Assembly (NCBI GenBank): GCA_002441345.1
Contig: DJVU01000016.1
Span: forward strand, 1-57,625
Direction of reading: 5' to 3'
DNA length: 57,625 nt
Source of the DNA: Bacteroidales bacterium UBA6248
Lineage (GTDB): Bacteria; Bacteroidota; Bacteroidia; Bacteroidales; Lentimicrobiaceae
Under the pieces are notes generated by a model. The model searched no databases and was not told the origin of the DNA. It worked only from the letters and a program-made list of their open reading frames with translations. The position numbers and the translations under genes were made by a program. Positions 42,761 to 52,088 of this stretch are shown here, in pieces (position 1 is the first letter of the stretch; the number at the start of each line of letters is the position of its first letter).

Positions 42761-45118
42761 TTACCGGATGGAGGAACTGTTTGACAATTTCAGCTTCATG
42801 GTACCTTCCGAGATCGTTTTCAGCTGACGTGCGGTTTCGGTAAACTCCTCCACATTCATCTCCTTGATATACAGTAAGCCGTGTGTTGCCCTGATCAGAG
42901 CATTATCGTTTTCGTAAAAGAAATTCTTACCGAGGAGCAACTGAATCTGTTTGAGTTGCCGCACCCAGGTTTTTCGCGTAAGCTCGCTGAATGGCCCGTC
43001 GTATTCGAAACTCGGGAATGAAGCATTCACCTGACTCAGATAGCTTTCGGCAAAGGAGGTTTCGAGTACGGCCAGCGAATTCAGCGATACCGGAACCAGC
43101 ATGCCGGCATCGGCCGGATGAAACCGGTACCATACGTTGCGGTATCCAAGAATCCGGAGTCTGGAGAGGTCGGCTTCCTTACTCCACTCCTGCACCGCCC
43201 CGGAGATGGCCTGAAGAACTTTGTAATGAGTGTCGGGACCGCTGCCCTCGGGATCCAGAGCCAGACTGATCATGGTCGGACGAATGGCTCTCAGCTGTTC
43301 CAGCACCGGAAGCATGTCGCGGTCCTTCTCGGGATTTTCCGTAAAAACATCGCCCGTATAAAATCCAAGCCGGAGGTGATGTACGTTCTTCACCGGCACC
43401 CCGTAATAAGCCCATACCAGCTCCTCTTCAAATTCCCGGATCATGCCCTTGAGCCTCTGTATGTCGGGAGGATTTTTACTGCCATCGTAACTCGCTTTAA
43501 GCGTATGCACAACCCCTTGAAGGATATGCGTAAGTTCTTGGCGGTCAGAGATTTTCCAGTTTACTACCGACGAGCGCACAATCCGGTGGCATAATCCGCG
43601 GCGTTTTTCATATGCGTTGCCCTGTGCCACGTTATCGAGAAAATGATACACATCCTTATCCCATTTAAAGGCATACCCCTTTTCGAAGAAATCCGGATAG
43701 CTGATCATCTGTATCTCTCCGTTCGCCAGCATGGCAAGGGTGTCTTCGAGAGCCGAAATAAGGAAGTGGTTGGTAACGGCAGTAAATCCCGAAGTCATTA
43801 CCGCAAAGTGAACATCGTTGGATGCCGAACGGAGCTGGCGGTTCGTGTAGGGCATTATTCCCAGCATTATGTCGTCGTGATGCGGCCCGGTGTGATAGAT
43901 CACCTGATTTTCATCGCGCTGCATGCCTTTGTAAAGCTTATTTTTGATGGATCCGACCACCTGGGGAACGGTATCACCGTTCAGGCCGGGGATCAGCGAA
44001 CACCAGGGGTCGCTGCGGAGGTCTTCCATGGTAAGATGATGCCCGTATTTGTTGAGCCTCAGGCACAGGTCGATTACTGCCCGCTCTGTTTTCTGGTTTG
44101 TCCACTCACCGGTTTTGTAATACCGTTCAACGGAATCACTGAGTCTGGATGCTGCTCCTTCGGTCAGGTAGAAACGGGCGTTGGGGAGTCGCTGCAGCAC
44201 CGTAGCCGGATAAATGGTATTCATTTCGCTTTCGAGCGAGGCTTTTACGATTTCAGCTTTGGCTTCACCTGCAGCAAATATTATAGCAACGGCATCCGGA
44301 TTAAAGGTTATGGTTCCCAGACCTATGGTAATGACCAGGCGGTTGCGCGAAATCTCTATCCCGCCAAGGTCGCCTGCCGCCACAGCCTGGGTTTCAAAAT
44401 TGGTTTGCGTAAGACGGGTTGTCGAATACAAATCCGAACCACGGGTGTTGAAGGCAATGTGTCCGTCGGGACCTATGCCGCCCAGAAAGAATCCTATGCC
44501 ACCCTTTGCACGGATTTTTGCTTCATATTCCGAACACCAGTTATCAATGGCAAAAATGGAAGCTTTACGTATCTCTTCTTCGGCAGAGCGGGCTTCGCGG
44601 TAACGCAGACTTAAATCGATGACCGAGGCAGGGAACACGTCGCTGTATTTCCTTCCTTCGGGCAGAGGAATATCCTCTGAGTTTATCAGCAATGCACGGC
44701 TGGCATCCAGTCCGAAGCCGTGGATATAATATTCCGTTACATAGTTGTGAAAAGAATTGTGCTGAGCCGGTGAGATGGGGTAGAACTCATCGATCTGAAC
44801 AAACTGCAATCCGCGCAGATCCGGTTTTTTTATCCCGCCAAGGCCATACTGCGAAAGAAGAGCCTGCGTATCGCTCTGCTCCCAGTGGCTCAGGAGATAA
44901 TGGGTATACTTTATAAAGTACTCGGGAGTTTTGCCGGTAGGCAGACTTATCACTCCTTCCGGATGATCCGTCACCCATTCAAGAAACCGGAGGGAGGTGA
45001 GCAGACCCAGTTTCGGAAAGTCCGCCGTAAGGATGTAAGGTATCCGGGTCGTGATTTTTTCAACGCCTGATATGGCTGAAAATGCCATTTCGACGGAAGA
45101 TTTTTTTTTGTGAGTCAT
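42761..45118 (-). CDS. Glucosamine-6-phosphate deaminase (NagB) fused to a PIG-L/LmbE domain
   Basis: A 785-residue cytoplasmic fusion. Residues about 20-345 are NagB-like: SLPTGKTPE (58-66), the catalytic QIDEF (108-112) and GGIGPDGHIAFN (213-224) with His220. NagB turns glucosamine-6-phosphate into fructose-6-phosphate and ammonia. From about 400 a PIG-L/LmbE deacetylase-like domain begins with GPHHDDIMLG (411-420), a variant of the PHPDD zinc motif. The second domain might deacetylate an N-acetylglucosamine derivative so that one chain performs two successive steps, but this is inferred. The two-domain form recurs in Bacteroidota. Promoter and about 200-base leader lie upstream (45332-45364). 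Confidence 0.85.
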   Translation of the reverse strand: MTHKKKSSVEMAFSAISGVEKITTRIPYILTADFPKLGLLTSLRFLEWVTDHPEGVISLPTGKTPEYFIKYTHYLLSHWEQSDTQALLSQYGLGGIKKPDLRGLQFVQIDEFYPISPAQHNSFHNYVTEYYIHGFGLDASRALLINSEDIPLPEGRKYSDVFPASVIDLSLRYREARSAEEEIRKASIFAIDNWCSEYEAKIRAKGGIGFFLGGIGPDGHIAFNTRGSDLYSTTRLTQTNFETQAVAAGDLGGIEISRNRLVITIGLGTITFNPDAVAIIFAAGEAKAEIVKASLESEMNTIYPATVLQRLPNARFYLTEGAASRLSDSVERYYKTGEWTNQKTERAVIDLCLRLNKYGHHLTMEDLRSDPWCSLIPGLNGDTVPQVVGSIKNKLYKGMQRDENQVIYHTGPHHDDIMLGIMPYTNRQLRSASNDVHFAVMTSGFTAVTNHFLISALEDTLAMLANGEIQMISYPDFFEKGYAFKWDKDVYHFLDNVAQGNAYEKRRGLCHRIVRSSVVNWKISDRQELTHILQGVVHTLKASYDGSKNPPDIQRLKGMIREFEEELVWAYYGVPVKNVHHLRLGFYTGDVFTENPEKDRDMLPVLEQLRAIRPTMISLALDPEGSGPDTHYKVLQAISGAVQEWSKEADLSRLRILGYRNVWYRFHPADAGMLVPVSLNSLAVLETSFAESYLSQVNASFPSFEYDGPFSELTRKTWVRQLKQIQLLLGKNFFYENDNALIRATHGLLYIKEMNVEEFTETARQLKTISEGTMKLKLSNSSSIR

Positions 45119-45331
45119 ATTTCCCGCATTTTAAACGGTTCTGACAATTAACTCCGGTTATGGACAAAAAACCTCCGGCTGCCTGCCTGATTTTTCCCCC
45201 GGACTGTGCAGGATAAACGGGCAGTTGCCGGACCGGAAAATGTATCTTTACGGAAGTCAATTTGCATCATTGCTGCATTTTAGACCTCCGGCCGCAGGTC
45301 GTTGCCGCTTTAATCCCTGTCATTTCCATTG

Positions 45332-45364
45332 CAAAGATACTCTATAGATAAAAAAAATGTTCAA
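45332..45364 (-). promoter_or_regulatory. Promoter of the NagB/PIG-L fusion gene
   Basis: Minus strand TATCTTTG (45332-45339) with TTG (45362-45364) 22 bases upstream. Start codon at 45118 gives a leader of about 205 bases, much longer than for other genes here. Confidence 0.55.
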
Positions 45365-45411
45365 CTTCTGAAAAAAAATTAAAAAGCGATGCATTTGCAT
45401 TCTCCCTTTTG

Positions 45412-45419
45412 TACATTTG
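45412..45419 (+). promoter_or_regulatory. -7 promoter box for the GH29-GH92 pair
   Basis: TACATTTG fits TAnnTTTG. TTTG at 45394-45397 is 14 bases upstream, shorter than ideal. It lies inside the longest frame of the GH29 gene, so translation should begin at 45455. Confidence 0.5.
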
Positions 45420-45454
45420 CAGGAAAGTCTGTACTTTTCTTAAAGTTTTCAAGG

Positions 45455-47290
45455 ATGAGGATAGTGTCACGGTCACTTCTGATTATTTTTTTTCTGGCTC
45501 TTTCGAGGATTATGCCTGTTTATGCACAGCAGACGAACGACAGTCAAACGCTGCACACATGGGATCAGTTGCGCAGCCGCGAATACCCGGAATGGTTCAG
45601 CCACGATAAGCTGGGGATTTTCATTCACTGGGGCGTTTATTCGGTACCTTCCTATGGCGGAGCCGAATCGTATGCCGAGTGGTATTTGCTGGGGCTGAAG
45701 AACGGAACGCACAACCGTGTTGATTTTATGAAGAAGAACTACGGGGAGGATTTCACGTACAGGGATTTTGCGCCACTGTTCAAAGCCGAGTTGTTTGATC
45801 CCGATGAATGGGCTGACATTTTCAAAAAATCGGGAGCCGGCTACATTGTTTTGGTAACCAAGCACCACGATGGTTATTGCCTGTGGCCCAGTGCTTATGC
45901 TCCGGGCTGGAACAGCGTTGATGTAGGTCCCGGCCGCGATATTGTGGGAGAGGTGGCGAAAGCCGTGCGGAAGCGGGGAATTCGTTTTGGCTTGTACTAT
46001 TCCCTTCCGGAATGGGATCATCCCCTTCACCGCTGGTATGAAGATCCGAACGACTCCATCGCCGACTATGTGGGTCAGCATATGATCCCGCAGTTTAAAG
46101 AGCTGGTTTCAGCCTATCGTCCCGACCTTATTTTTACTGACGGGGAGTGGTATAATACGGCGGAACAATGGCATGCCCGCGAGCTGATCTCCTGGTATTA
46201 CAACCTTGTGGGACCCGATGCAATTGTAAACGACCGCTGGGGCAGCGGAGCCGACATCGGATTTCGCACACCCGAATACAGCTCGGGCGGACTGGATGCC
46301 GACCGTCCCTGGGCCGAGGTGAGGGGACTTGGCCGCTCGTTCGGACTTAACCGTAACGAGAAACTTCAGGCATATATGTCATCACGCGATCTCATCCATC
46401 TTTTTGTCCGCACCGTTGCATACGGCGGAGGTCTGATCATCAACGTGGGACCGGCTGCCGACGGCAAGATTCCCTTGCTACAGCAGGAGCGCATCGAAGC
46501 GCTGGGAGAATGGCTTGAAATCAACGGAGAAGCCATCTACGGAAGCGAACGCTGGATCCGCAGCGGGGAAGAAAAGCCCGTTGAACTCACACGCACCGAC
46601 CCGCAGGTCAATTTTAACTGGGTACGCAACTCCCCCGGATACCCGATGGTGGAAGACAATTTCACGGCCGAATGGACCGGCTGGATCAAACCCGGACAGA
46701 CGGCAAGGTATATCTTTTCGGCAACGGCCAACGACGGTATGCGTCTGTTCATCGGCGGCAAACCCGTTCTCGACCAATGGGAGTCGGTAACAGAAGGTAC
46801 CGATTCGGAAGCCATGCGCAGCAGAGCCGGTTCGGATGTAAACGGAATCATACCGCTTGAGGAAGGGAAATTCTATCCGCTCCGGGTCGAATTCATTGAG
46901 CATTCCCACGATGCAGATATTGCGCTGTCGTGGGAATGCCCCGGTATGCCTAAAGAAATTGTACCGCAAAAAAACCTGTATACCCGCAAAGACCTGCCGG
47001 AGGGCGACGGTTTGAACGCCATATACCGCTCGATGCGTCAGCACATTGCCTATACGTCTAACCACGGTAACCTGTATGCCGTCTGCTTTGAATGGCCCGG
47101 ACAAAGCCTTCGCATTAATACCGGTGCAAAAGCTCCTTCAGGGGAAGTAAGTCTGCTGGGGCGGAAAGGAAGTCTGCCCTGGACAATGGAAGGCGATGAA
47201 CTGGTCATCGACCTGGGCAGCATACGGTACAACGAGATGCCCGGGCATTACGCATGGACGTTTAAAATAGAAGGCCTTGCAAAGCCCTGA
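45455..47290 (+). CDS. GH29 alpha-L-fucosidase with PA14 domain
   Basis: 611 residues from the ATG at 45455, which begins a signal peptide (MRIVSRSLLIIFFLAL..., ending VYAQQ); an upstream start at 45389 would precede the promoter box. The GH29 barrel shows WFSHDKLGIFIHWGVYSVP, VLVTKHHDGYCLW and the nucleophile Asp229 in RPDLIFTDGEW. A PA14 domain (about 418-520, ending before YTRKDLPEG) sits between the barrel and a small C-terminal beta domain. It releases terminal alpha-linked fucose from glycans, probably outside the cytoplasm. The GH92 gene follows after 60 bases, likely on the same transcript. Confidence 0.92.
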   Translation: MRIVSRSLLIIFFLALSRIMPVYAQQTNDSQTLHTWDQLRSREYPEWFSHDKLGIFIHWGVYSVPSYGGAESYAEWYLLGLKNGTHNRVDFMKKNYGEDFTYRDFAPLFKAELFDPDEWADIFKKSGAGYIVLVTKHHDGYCLWPSAYAPGWNSVDVGPGRDIVGEVAKAVRKRGIRFGLYYSLPEWDHPLHRWYEDPNDSIADYVGQHMIPQFKELVSAYRPDLIFTDGEWYNTAEQWHARELISWYYNLVGPDAIVNDRWGSGADIGFRTPEYSSGGLDADRPWAEVRGLGRSFGLNRNEKLQAYMSSRDLIHLFVRTVAYGGGLIINVGPAADGKIPLLQQERIEALGEWLEINGEAIYGSERWIRSGEEKPVELTRTDPQVNFNWVRNSPGYPMVEDNFTAEWTGWIKPGQTARYIFSATANDGMRLFIGGKPVLDQWESVTEGTDSEAMRSRAGSDVNGIIPLEEGKFYPLRVEFIEHSHDADIALSWECPGMPKEIVPQKNLYTRKDLPEGDGLNAIYRSMRQHIAYTSNHGNLYAVCFEWPGQSLRINTGAKAPSGEVSLLGRKGSLPWTMEGDELVIDLGSIRYNEMPGHYAWTFKIEGLAKP

Positions 47291-47350
47291 ACCTTAAAAC
47301 AGAAAATATTAACCTGAACATAACCGATCCTGAATTAAATCCCGTAACCG

Positions 47351-50290
47351 ATGAAAAAGCTGTCCGTAACATCCATTGCCCTGTTGATTGCCTTTTTTTT
47401 CAGCGCCTGCGAGCGTCAGGCAGATAAAGGTGAACCTGCATCTTATGTCGACCCGTTTATTGGTACCGGAGGGCACGGGCATACGTATCCCGGGGCAACG
47501 GTGCCTTTCGGGATGGTTCAGTTGAGTCCGCAAACACGCCTCGATGGATGGGATGGTTGCTCGGGCTATCATTTTACCGACAGCATCATTTACGGTTTTG
47601 CACACACTGCTCTCAACGGTACCGGTGTTAGCGATTACGGCGATATACTCCTGATGCCGGTGGTCGGCGATCCTGTCTTCAAAAACACGGAATACAGTTC
47701 TGCGTTCAGCAAGAGCAGCGAGAAAGCAGAAGCCGGTTATTACAGTGTAAAGCTTGACAAGCCCGGCGTTCTTGCCGAAATGACTGCCACCACGCGTGCC
47801 GGTTACCACCGGTATACCTTCCCGGCATCCGATGCAGCTAATCTCCTAATCGATCTTCAGCACCGCGATATTGTGCTGGAATCCTGGATTGAGTTTGTGA
47901 GCGATACCGAAATCAGGGGGATGCGCCGTTCCACTAACTGGGCAAAAGATATGGTCTGGTATTTCCATATGAAGTTTTCAAAACCCTTTTCCCGCAGGGG
48001 AATTGCCGTGAACGACACCCTGTTTCAGGATGCGCCTCGTCTTGGGGGAACCAACATTAAAGCTTTTGCAGGATTTACCACTACAGAAGGCGAACAGATT
48101 GAGGTGAAAGTAGGCCTTTCGCCCGTCGACAGCGAGGGTGCCCTGAAAAACCTGAATGCAGAAATTCCGGAATGGAATTTTGACGATATACGGAAACAGA
48201 GTTTCGATACCTGGAACAAAGAGCTGGGCAAAATACGGGTGAAAGGCGGCAGCAACGATCAGAAGAAGGTGTTTTATTCGGCAATGTACCATGCACTGCT
48301 TCAGCCTAATACTTTTATGGATACGGACGGGCGCTACCGCGGTATGGACCGGGGCATTCATACCGCTGAAGGATTTACCAATTATACCGTATTCTCCCTG
48401 TGGGATACCTACCGCACCTGGCATCCGCTGATGACCATTATTGAACAGGAGCGAACCGCCGACTTCATCAAAACCATGCTGAATATGTATGAAACGGGCG
48501 GACTTCTGCCCGTTTGGGAGCTTTCAGGTAACGAAACCTGGTGTATGATTGGCAATCATTCCATTCCCGTGATCGCCGATGCCTGGATGAAGGGAATCCG
48601 GAATTACGACGGAGATAAAGCGTTTGAAGCCATGGTAAAAAGTGCCTCACAGGATCATTTCGGACTGAATTTTTACCGGAAATACGGCTACATTCCCGGC
48701 GATATGGAACACGAATCGATCTCGAAAACACTGGAGTATGCATACAACGACTGGTGCATTGCCGTAATGGCCAAAGAAACAGGCCGTGAAGAGTATTTCC
48801 GGGAGTATATCCGCAGAGCACAGTCGTACAAGAACATTTTTGATCCTTCCACCGGCTTTATGCGCCCGCGGCTAAACGGAAGCTGGCTTACTCCTTTCGA
48901 TCCCACAACGGTAGACTGGCATTTTACGGAAGCCAATTCGTTTCAGTACAGCTATTATGTTCCGCAGGATATCAGCGGCCTGGCGGCCCTTCACGGAAGC
49001 AGGGAGCAGTTTGCCGCAAAAATTGATGAGCTTTTTACCACCGAAACCGAGGTGGGCGGTCGCGATATGAAGGATATTTCAGGACTGATTGGCCAGTATG
49101 CTCAGGGTAATGAGCCCAGTCACCATATGGCGTACCTCTATAACTTTGTCGGACAGCCATGGAAGACCCAGCAGCGGGTACGTCAGATTATGGATGATTT
49201 TTATACTCCCCGCCCCGACGGCCTGATCGGAAACGAAGATTGCGGACAAATGTCGGCATGGCTGATCATGAGTGCAATGGGCTTTTATCCGGTTACGCCC
49301 GGTATGCCCGAATACATTATAGGGACGCCCTGGTTTCCTGAGATGGAGATTACTCTTGAGAATGGCAACGTGCTGAAAATCATTGCTAAAGATGTCTCTG
49401 AAGAAAAGTTTTACATACAGTCGGCAACCCTTAACGGGGAAACGTACACGAAATCCTTCATCCGTCATGCCGATGTGATGAAAGGAGGGGAGCTTGTCTT
49501 TACCATGGGCAGTAAACCCAATAAATCGTGGGGCACGGGAGAGGGAAACGAGCCGGCGACAGAGATAACCGAAGAGCTGATACTGCCTGTTCCGTTCCTC
49601 CTCGCTCCTGATGCCCGCTTCCGTGATACCATGCAGGTGAAGGTAGGTGCCATTGTCCCGGGCTGTGAACTGTATTATACCACCGACGGCACAATGCCCG
49701 ACCGGAATTCCCTACGCTACAGCGAGCCGGTGACGCTTACCGGCACTGCCACATTTAAGGTTGTTGCTTACCGGGAAGGGGAGGGCTACAGCCTGCCGGC
49801 AGAGGGCAAATTTCATAAAATCGACCTGAACCGTAAGGTAGAGCTGCTGTCTGAATATCAGCCGAACTATCACGGTGGTGGACCGGAAGCGCTGATCGAC
49901 GGTTTACGTGGTGCCGGAAACTGGAGGCTGGGTGGCTGGCAGGGTTATCAGGGCAAGGATTTTGAGGCTGTCGTTGATCTGGGTAGCAAAATGCCGGTAC
50001 ACAGACTGGCTGCAGGTTTTGTTCAGGATGTACGGTCCTGGATATGGATGCCCTCCGAAGTTGTTTTTTCGGTATCCGACGATGGAAGCAGCTTTAAAGA
50101 AATCAGCAGGGTGAAAAATACCATTCCGGTTACCGACTACGAGATGCGTACCGCCGATCTTGGTTCGAAAGTCAAGGCTTCCGCGAGGTATGTAAAGGTG
50201 AGAGCCAAAACCTTCGGAACCATACCGGAGTGGCATCTGGGGGCAGGCGGTCAGGCTTATATTTTTGTGGATGAAATCATTGTGGAATAA
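47351..50290 (+). CDS. GH92 alpha-mannosidase lipoprotein with HEX_C and discoidin-like domains
   Basis: A 979-residue lipoprotein (lipobox FFFSAC, Cys20). The GH92 core (about 28-735) begins YVDPFIGTGGHGHTYPGATVPFGMVQLSP and includes ELSGNETWCMIGNHSIPVIADAW, with the Glu region proposed as acid catalyst, and GNEPSHHMAYLYNFVG. These enzymes are calcium-dependent exo-alpha-mannosidases acting on N-glycan or fungal mannans. The chain continues with a chitobiase/hexosaminidase C-terminal-type domain (about 750-820: YYTTDGTMPDRNS) and an F5/8 type C (discoidin) domain (about 835-979). It is likely cotranscribed with the fucosidase, consistent with trimming of fucosylated, mannose-containing glycans. 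Confidence 0.93.
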   Translation: MKKLSVTSIALLIAFFFSACERQADKGEPASYVDPFIGTGGHGHTYPGATVPFGMVQLSPQTRLDGWDGCSGYHFTDSIIYGFAHTALNGTGVSDYGDILLMPVVGDPVFKNTEYSSAFSKSSEKAEAGYYSVKLDKPGVLAEMTATTRAGYHRYTFPASDAANLLIDLQHRDIVLESWIEFVSDTEIRGMRRSTNWAKDMVWYFHMKFSKPFSRRGIAVNDTLFQDAPRLGGTNIKAFAGFTTTEGEQIEVKVGLSPVDSEGALKNLNAEIPEWNFDDIRKQSFDTWNKELGKIRVKGGSNDQKKVFYSAMYHALLQPNTFMDTDGRYRGMDRGIHTAEGFTNYTVFSLWDTYRTWHPLMTIIEQERTADFIKTMLNMYETGGLLPVWELSGNETWCMIGNHSIPVIADAWMKGIRNYDGDKAFEAMVKSASQDHFGLNFYRKYGYIPGDMEHESISKTLEYAYNDWCIAVMAKETGREEYFREYIRRAQSYKNIFDPSTGFMRPRLNGSWLTPFDPTTVDWHFTEANSFQYSYYVPQDISGLAALHGSREQFAAKIDELFTTETEVGGRDMKDISGLIGQYAQGNEPSHHMAYLYNFVGQPWKTQQRVRQIMDDFYTPRPDGLIGNEDCGQMSAWLIMSAMGFYPVTPGMPEYIIGTPWFPEMEITLENGNVLKIIAKDVSEEKFYIQSATLNGETYTKSFIRHADVMKGGELVFTMGSKPNKSWGTGEGNEPATEITEELILPVPFLLAPDARFRDTMQVKVGAIVPGCELYYTTDGTMPDRNSLRYSEPVTLTGTATFKVVAYREGEGYSLPAEGKFHKIDLNRKVELLSEYQPNYHGGGPEALIDGLRGAGNWRLGGWQGYQGKDFEAVVDLGSKMPVHRLAAGFVQDVRSWIWMPSEVVFSVSDDGSSFKEISRVKNTIPVTDYEMRTADLGSKVKASARYVKVRAKTFGTIPEWHLGAGGQAYIFVDEIIVE

Positions 50291-50313
50291 GAGAGCCATA
50301 CGTTGCGGCAAGG

Positions 50314-51627
50314 CTATCTGTTTTTTAGCCGTTGCCTGCCAGCGACCAGCAATCGCTGTACGAAATTCCAGTCTTCCTTCCTGAAACGAAAGAGTTCCTT
50401 AAGCGGCATTCCGCTGATTCGTGAGAAGACGAACAGATAAATAACAGATGCCAGGGAGTAGCTGATATTGGTGGCTGCCACGGCACCGTTGGCGCCGTAT
50501 TGAGGTATCCAGAGGTAGTTCAGTGCCACATTCAGGAGCAGGGCAGGGGCAAAGGCTTTCAGGGCTGCATCGGGCCGCCCGGCTCCGGCAAGCTGTCCGC
50601 TCAGAATCCGGAAGACAATAATCATCAGAATTCCCGGCATTATGGTTTGCATCACCCGCACACTGGGCAGGTAGCCTGATCCGAATACTAAAGGTACCAC
50701 CCAGGGCGAAAGCAATACGATTCCGGCCGAAAGTACAAGTCCGATTATCAGCGATATCCGGAGCAGCCGGGCAGTGCTTTGGTTGATGGCCTGCCGGTCG
50801 GTTGAATTGGCCGTACGGCTCATCACCACAACGCTCGCTGCCAGAGGAATTTGCCAGAGCAATTCAGCCACGGAAACGCCAAGTGAATAGATGCCGATTT
50901 CGGAGGGTGTGGAAAGCACTTTCAGAAGCACGACATCGATTCGGTAGTTGAGCTGAATGGTAAGAAACGAAAGGGCATAGAACACTCCCTTCCCCAGCAT
51001 TTGCAAAATCAGTTTATTGTGCAGGTTTATGCGGATATGAAACCGCTTTTGAAGCAGAAAGAACGCATTCAGAGCTACCACAGCATTTCCAAGAAGCAAT
51101 GAAAGCACAGCGCCGAAGAGCCCGAGCCGCAATACATAAACAAGCAATCCCGCGATGATCAGCGTCAGAAGTCCGGTCAGCCAGTTCATGCGATTGGCCA
51201 GCGGGATTTCCTCCTTTCCAAGAAAGACTCCTCCGGTGTAGATGGTTGTGAGACGCATTGGGATAGTACTCAGCGCCATACCGATAAGCATTGGTGTATA
51301 TCCCTGTGTTCCGGTCAGCCGGTAAGCTCCAAAGCTGAAGAGTATTCCGAAAGCCGAAGTAAACACCAGAACGGTGAGCATGGCTGAAACGATTTCGTGC
51401 TCATTTTCTTTGGATGCTCCCAGCATAAAAACGGTAGTCGGGCGAATGCCCATCTGGAAAAAGCTGACCACCAGGGTCGGGATTACCAGCAGAGCTGTGA
51501 AAAGTCCGTACCCTTCGGTTCCAAGCAAACGGGTGAGCAATACAACCAGGCCAAGGTTTGCGAACAGTGTGAACACATTGCTGCTTAGTACGCTGGAGAT
51601 ATCCTCGAGATAGGATCGTGTTGCCAA
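50314..51627 (-). CDS. Polysaccharide flippase (Wzx-like, MOP superfamily)
   Basis: A 437-residue membrane protein with about 12 spans, of the oligosaccharide flippase family. The N-terminus (SSNVFTLFANLGLVVLLTRLLGTEGYGLFTALLVIPT) is the typical RfbX/Wzx beginning, with LLGTEGYG as the family's xLGxxxYG. Such proteins move lipid-linked oligosaccharide units across the inner membrane. It stands apart from any complete capsule or O-antigen locus in this window, though a polyprenyl-sugar GT2 gene lies 8 kb away. Promoter TACATTTG is at 51653-51660 on its strand. Confidence 0.88.
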   Translation of the reverse strand: MATRSYLEDISSVLSSNVFTLFANLGLVVLLTRLLGTEGYGLFTALLVIPTLVVSFFQMGIRPTTVFMLGASKENEHEIVSAMLTVLVFTSAFGILFSFGAYRLTGTQGYTPMLIGMALSTIPMRLTTIYTGGVFLGKEEIPLANRMNWLTGLLTLIIAGLLVYVLRLGLFGAVLSLLLGNAVVALNAFFLLQKRFHIRINLHNKLILQMLGKGVFYALSFLTIQLNYRIDVVLLKVLSTPSEIGIYSLGVSVAELLWQIPLAASVVVMSRTANSTDRQAINQSTARLLRISLIIGLVLSAGIVLLSPWVVPLVFGSGYLPSVRVMQTIMPGILMIIVFRILSGQLAGAGRPDAALKAFAPALLLNVALNYLWIPQYGANGAVAATNISYSLASVIYLFVFSRISGMPLKELFRFRKEDWNFVQRLLVAGRQRLKNR

Positions 51628-51652
51628 ATGGGGAATATGTTAAGGATTGATG

Positions 51653-51660
51653 CAAATGTA
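51653..51660 (-). promoter_or_regulatory. -7 promoter box for the flippase gene
   Basis: TACATTTG on the minus strand, 26 bases before the start codon, fits TAnnTTTG. Confidence 0.5.
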
Positions 51661-51710
51661 TGCAAATCCTCCACAGGGTGTGCGGGATGGCTGAGGGAAA
51701 CGCGGGGGAT

Positions 51711-51742
51711 AATAAAAACTCCCGCCTGAAGCAGACGGGAGT
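51711..51742 (-). terminator. Intrinsic terminator of the rplU-rpmA operon
   Basis: On the minus strand ACTCCCG (51742-51736) pairs with CGGGAGT (51724-51718), with inner pairs extending the stem, followed by TTTTTATT. It lies 36 bases after the rpmA stop. Confidence 0.85.
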
Positions 51743-51777
51743 AAATGCTGTAAGCCGGTCAGACCAGTTATGGAATA

Positions 51778-52044
51778 TTATTCGGCGGTTTCGATGGGAA
51801 GTACGGAAACGTATGATTTATCGTTTTTCCTGCGACGGAACTCAACGATACCATCTACGAGAGCAAACAGGGTGTGGTCTTTGCCCATGCCAACATTGAG
51901 GCCGGGGTTGTGAACCGTACCGCGCTGACGGATAATGATATTGCCAGCCTGTGCAGCCTGTCCGCCATAAATTTTAACACCAAGGCGTTTGCTGTGTGAT
52001 TCCCTACCGTTATTCGAACTACCGGCACCTTTTTTATGAGCCAT
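51778..52044 (-). CDS. rpmA: 50S ribosomal protein L27
   Basis: An 88-residue ribosomal protein beginning MAHKKGAGSSNNGRESHSKR, with the conserved GGQAAQAGNIIIRQRGT segment and GMGKDHTLFALVDG. Its N-terminal tail reaches the peptidyl transferase centre. It starts directly with MAHKKG, with no cleavable N-terminal extension of the Firmicutes type. It follows rplU by 44 bases in the standard order and ends at a strong terminator. Confidence 0.98.
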   Translation of the reverse strand: MAHKKGAGSSNNGRESHSKRLGVKIYGGQAAQAGNIIIRQRGTVHNPGLNVGMGKDHTLFALVDGIVEFRRRKNDKSYVSVLPIETAE

Positions 52045-52088
52045 TTCTTTTCGTTTTTATCGGTTGAACAATGATTTGCATCCCGCGC

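Larger units (their letters stand above)
45119..45454. other. 336-base divergent region with overlapping promoters
   Basis: It separates the NagB fusion gene (leftward) from the GH29 gene (rightward). It holds one promoter for each direction, 47 bases apart at their nearest ends, and a long leader for the NagB fusion. No short gene was recognised. Confidence 0.5.

Noticed and set aside
43643..44614. Plus-strand frame of 323 codons antisense to the NagB fusion
   Set aside because: The NagB and PIG-L motifs are on the minus strand; the plus frame has no family features.
38296..50290. Classical polysaccharide utilisation locus
   Set aside because: No SusC/SusD-like pair, hybrid two-component regulator or sigma/anti-sigma pair lies among the glycosidase genes, so the region is described as a glycan cluster instead.
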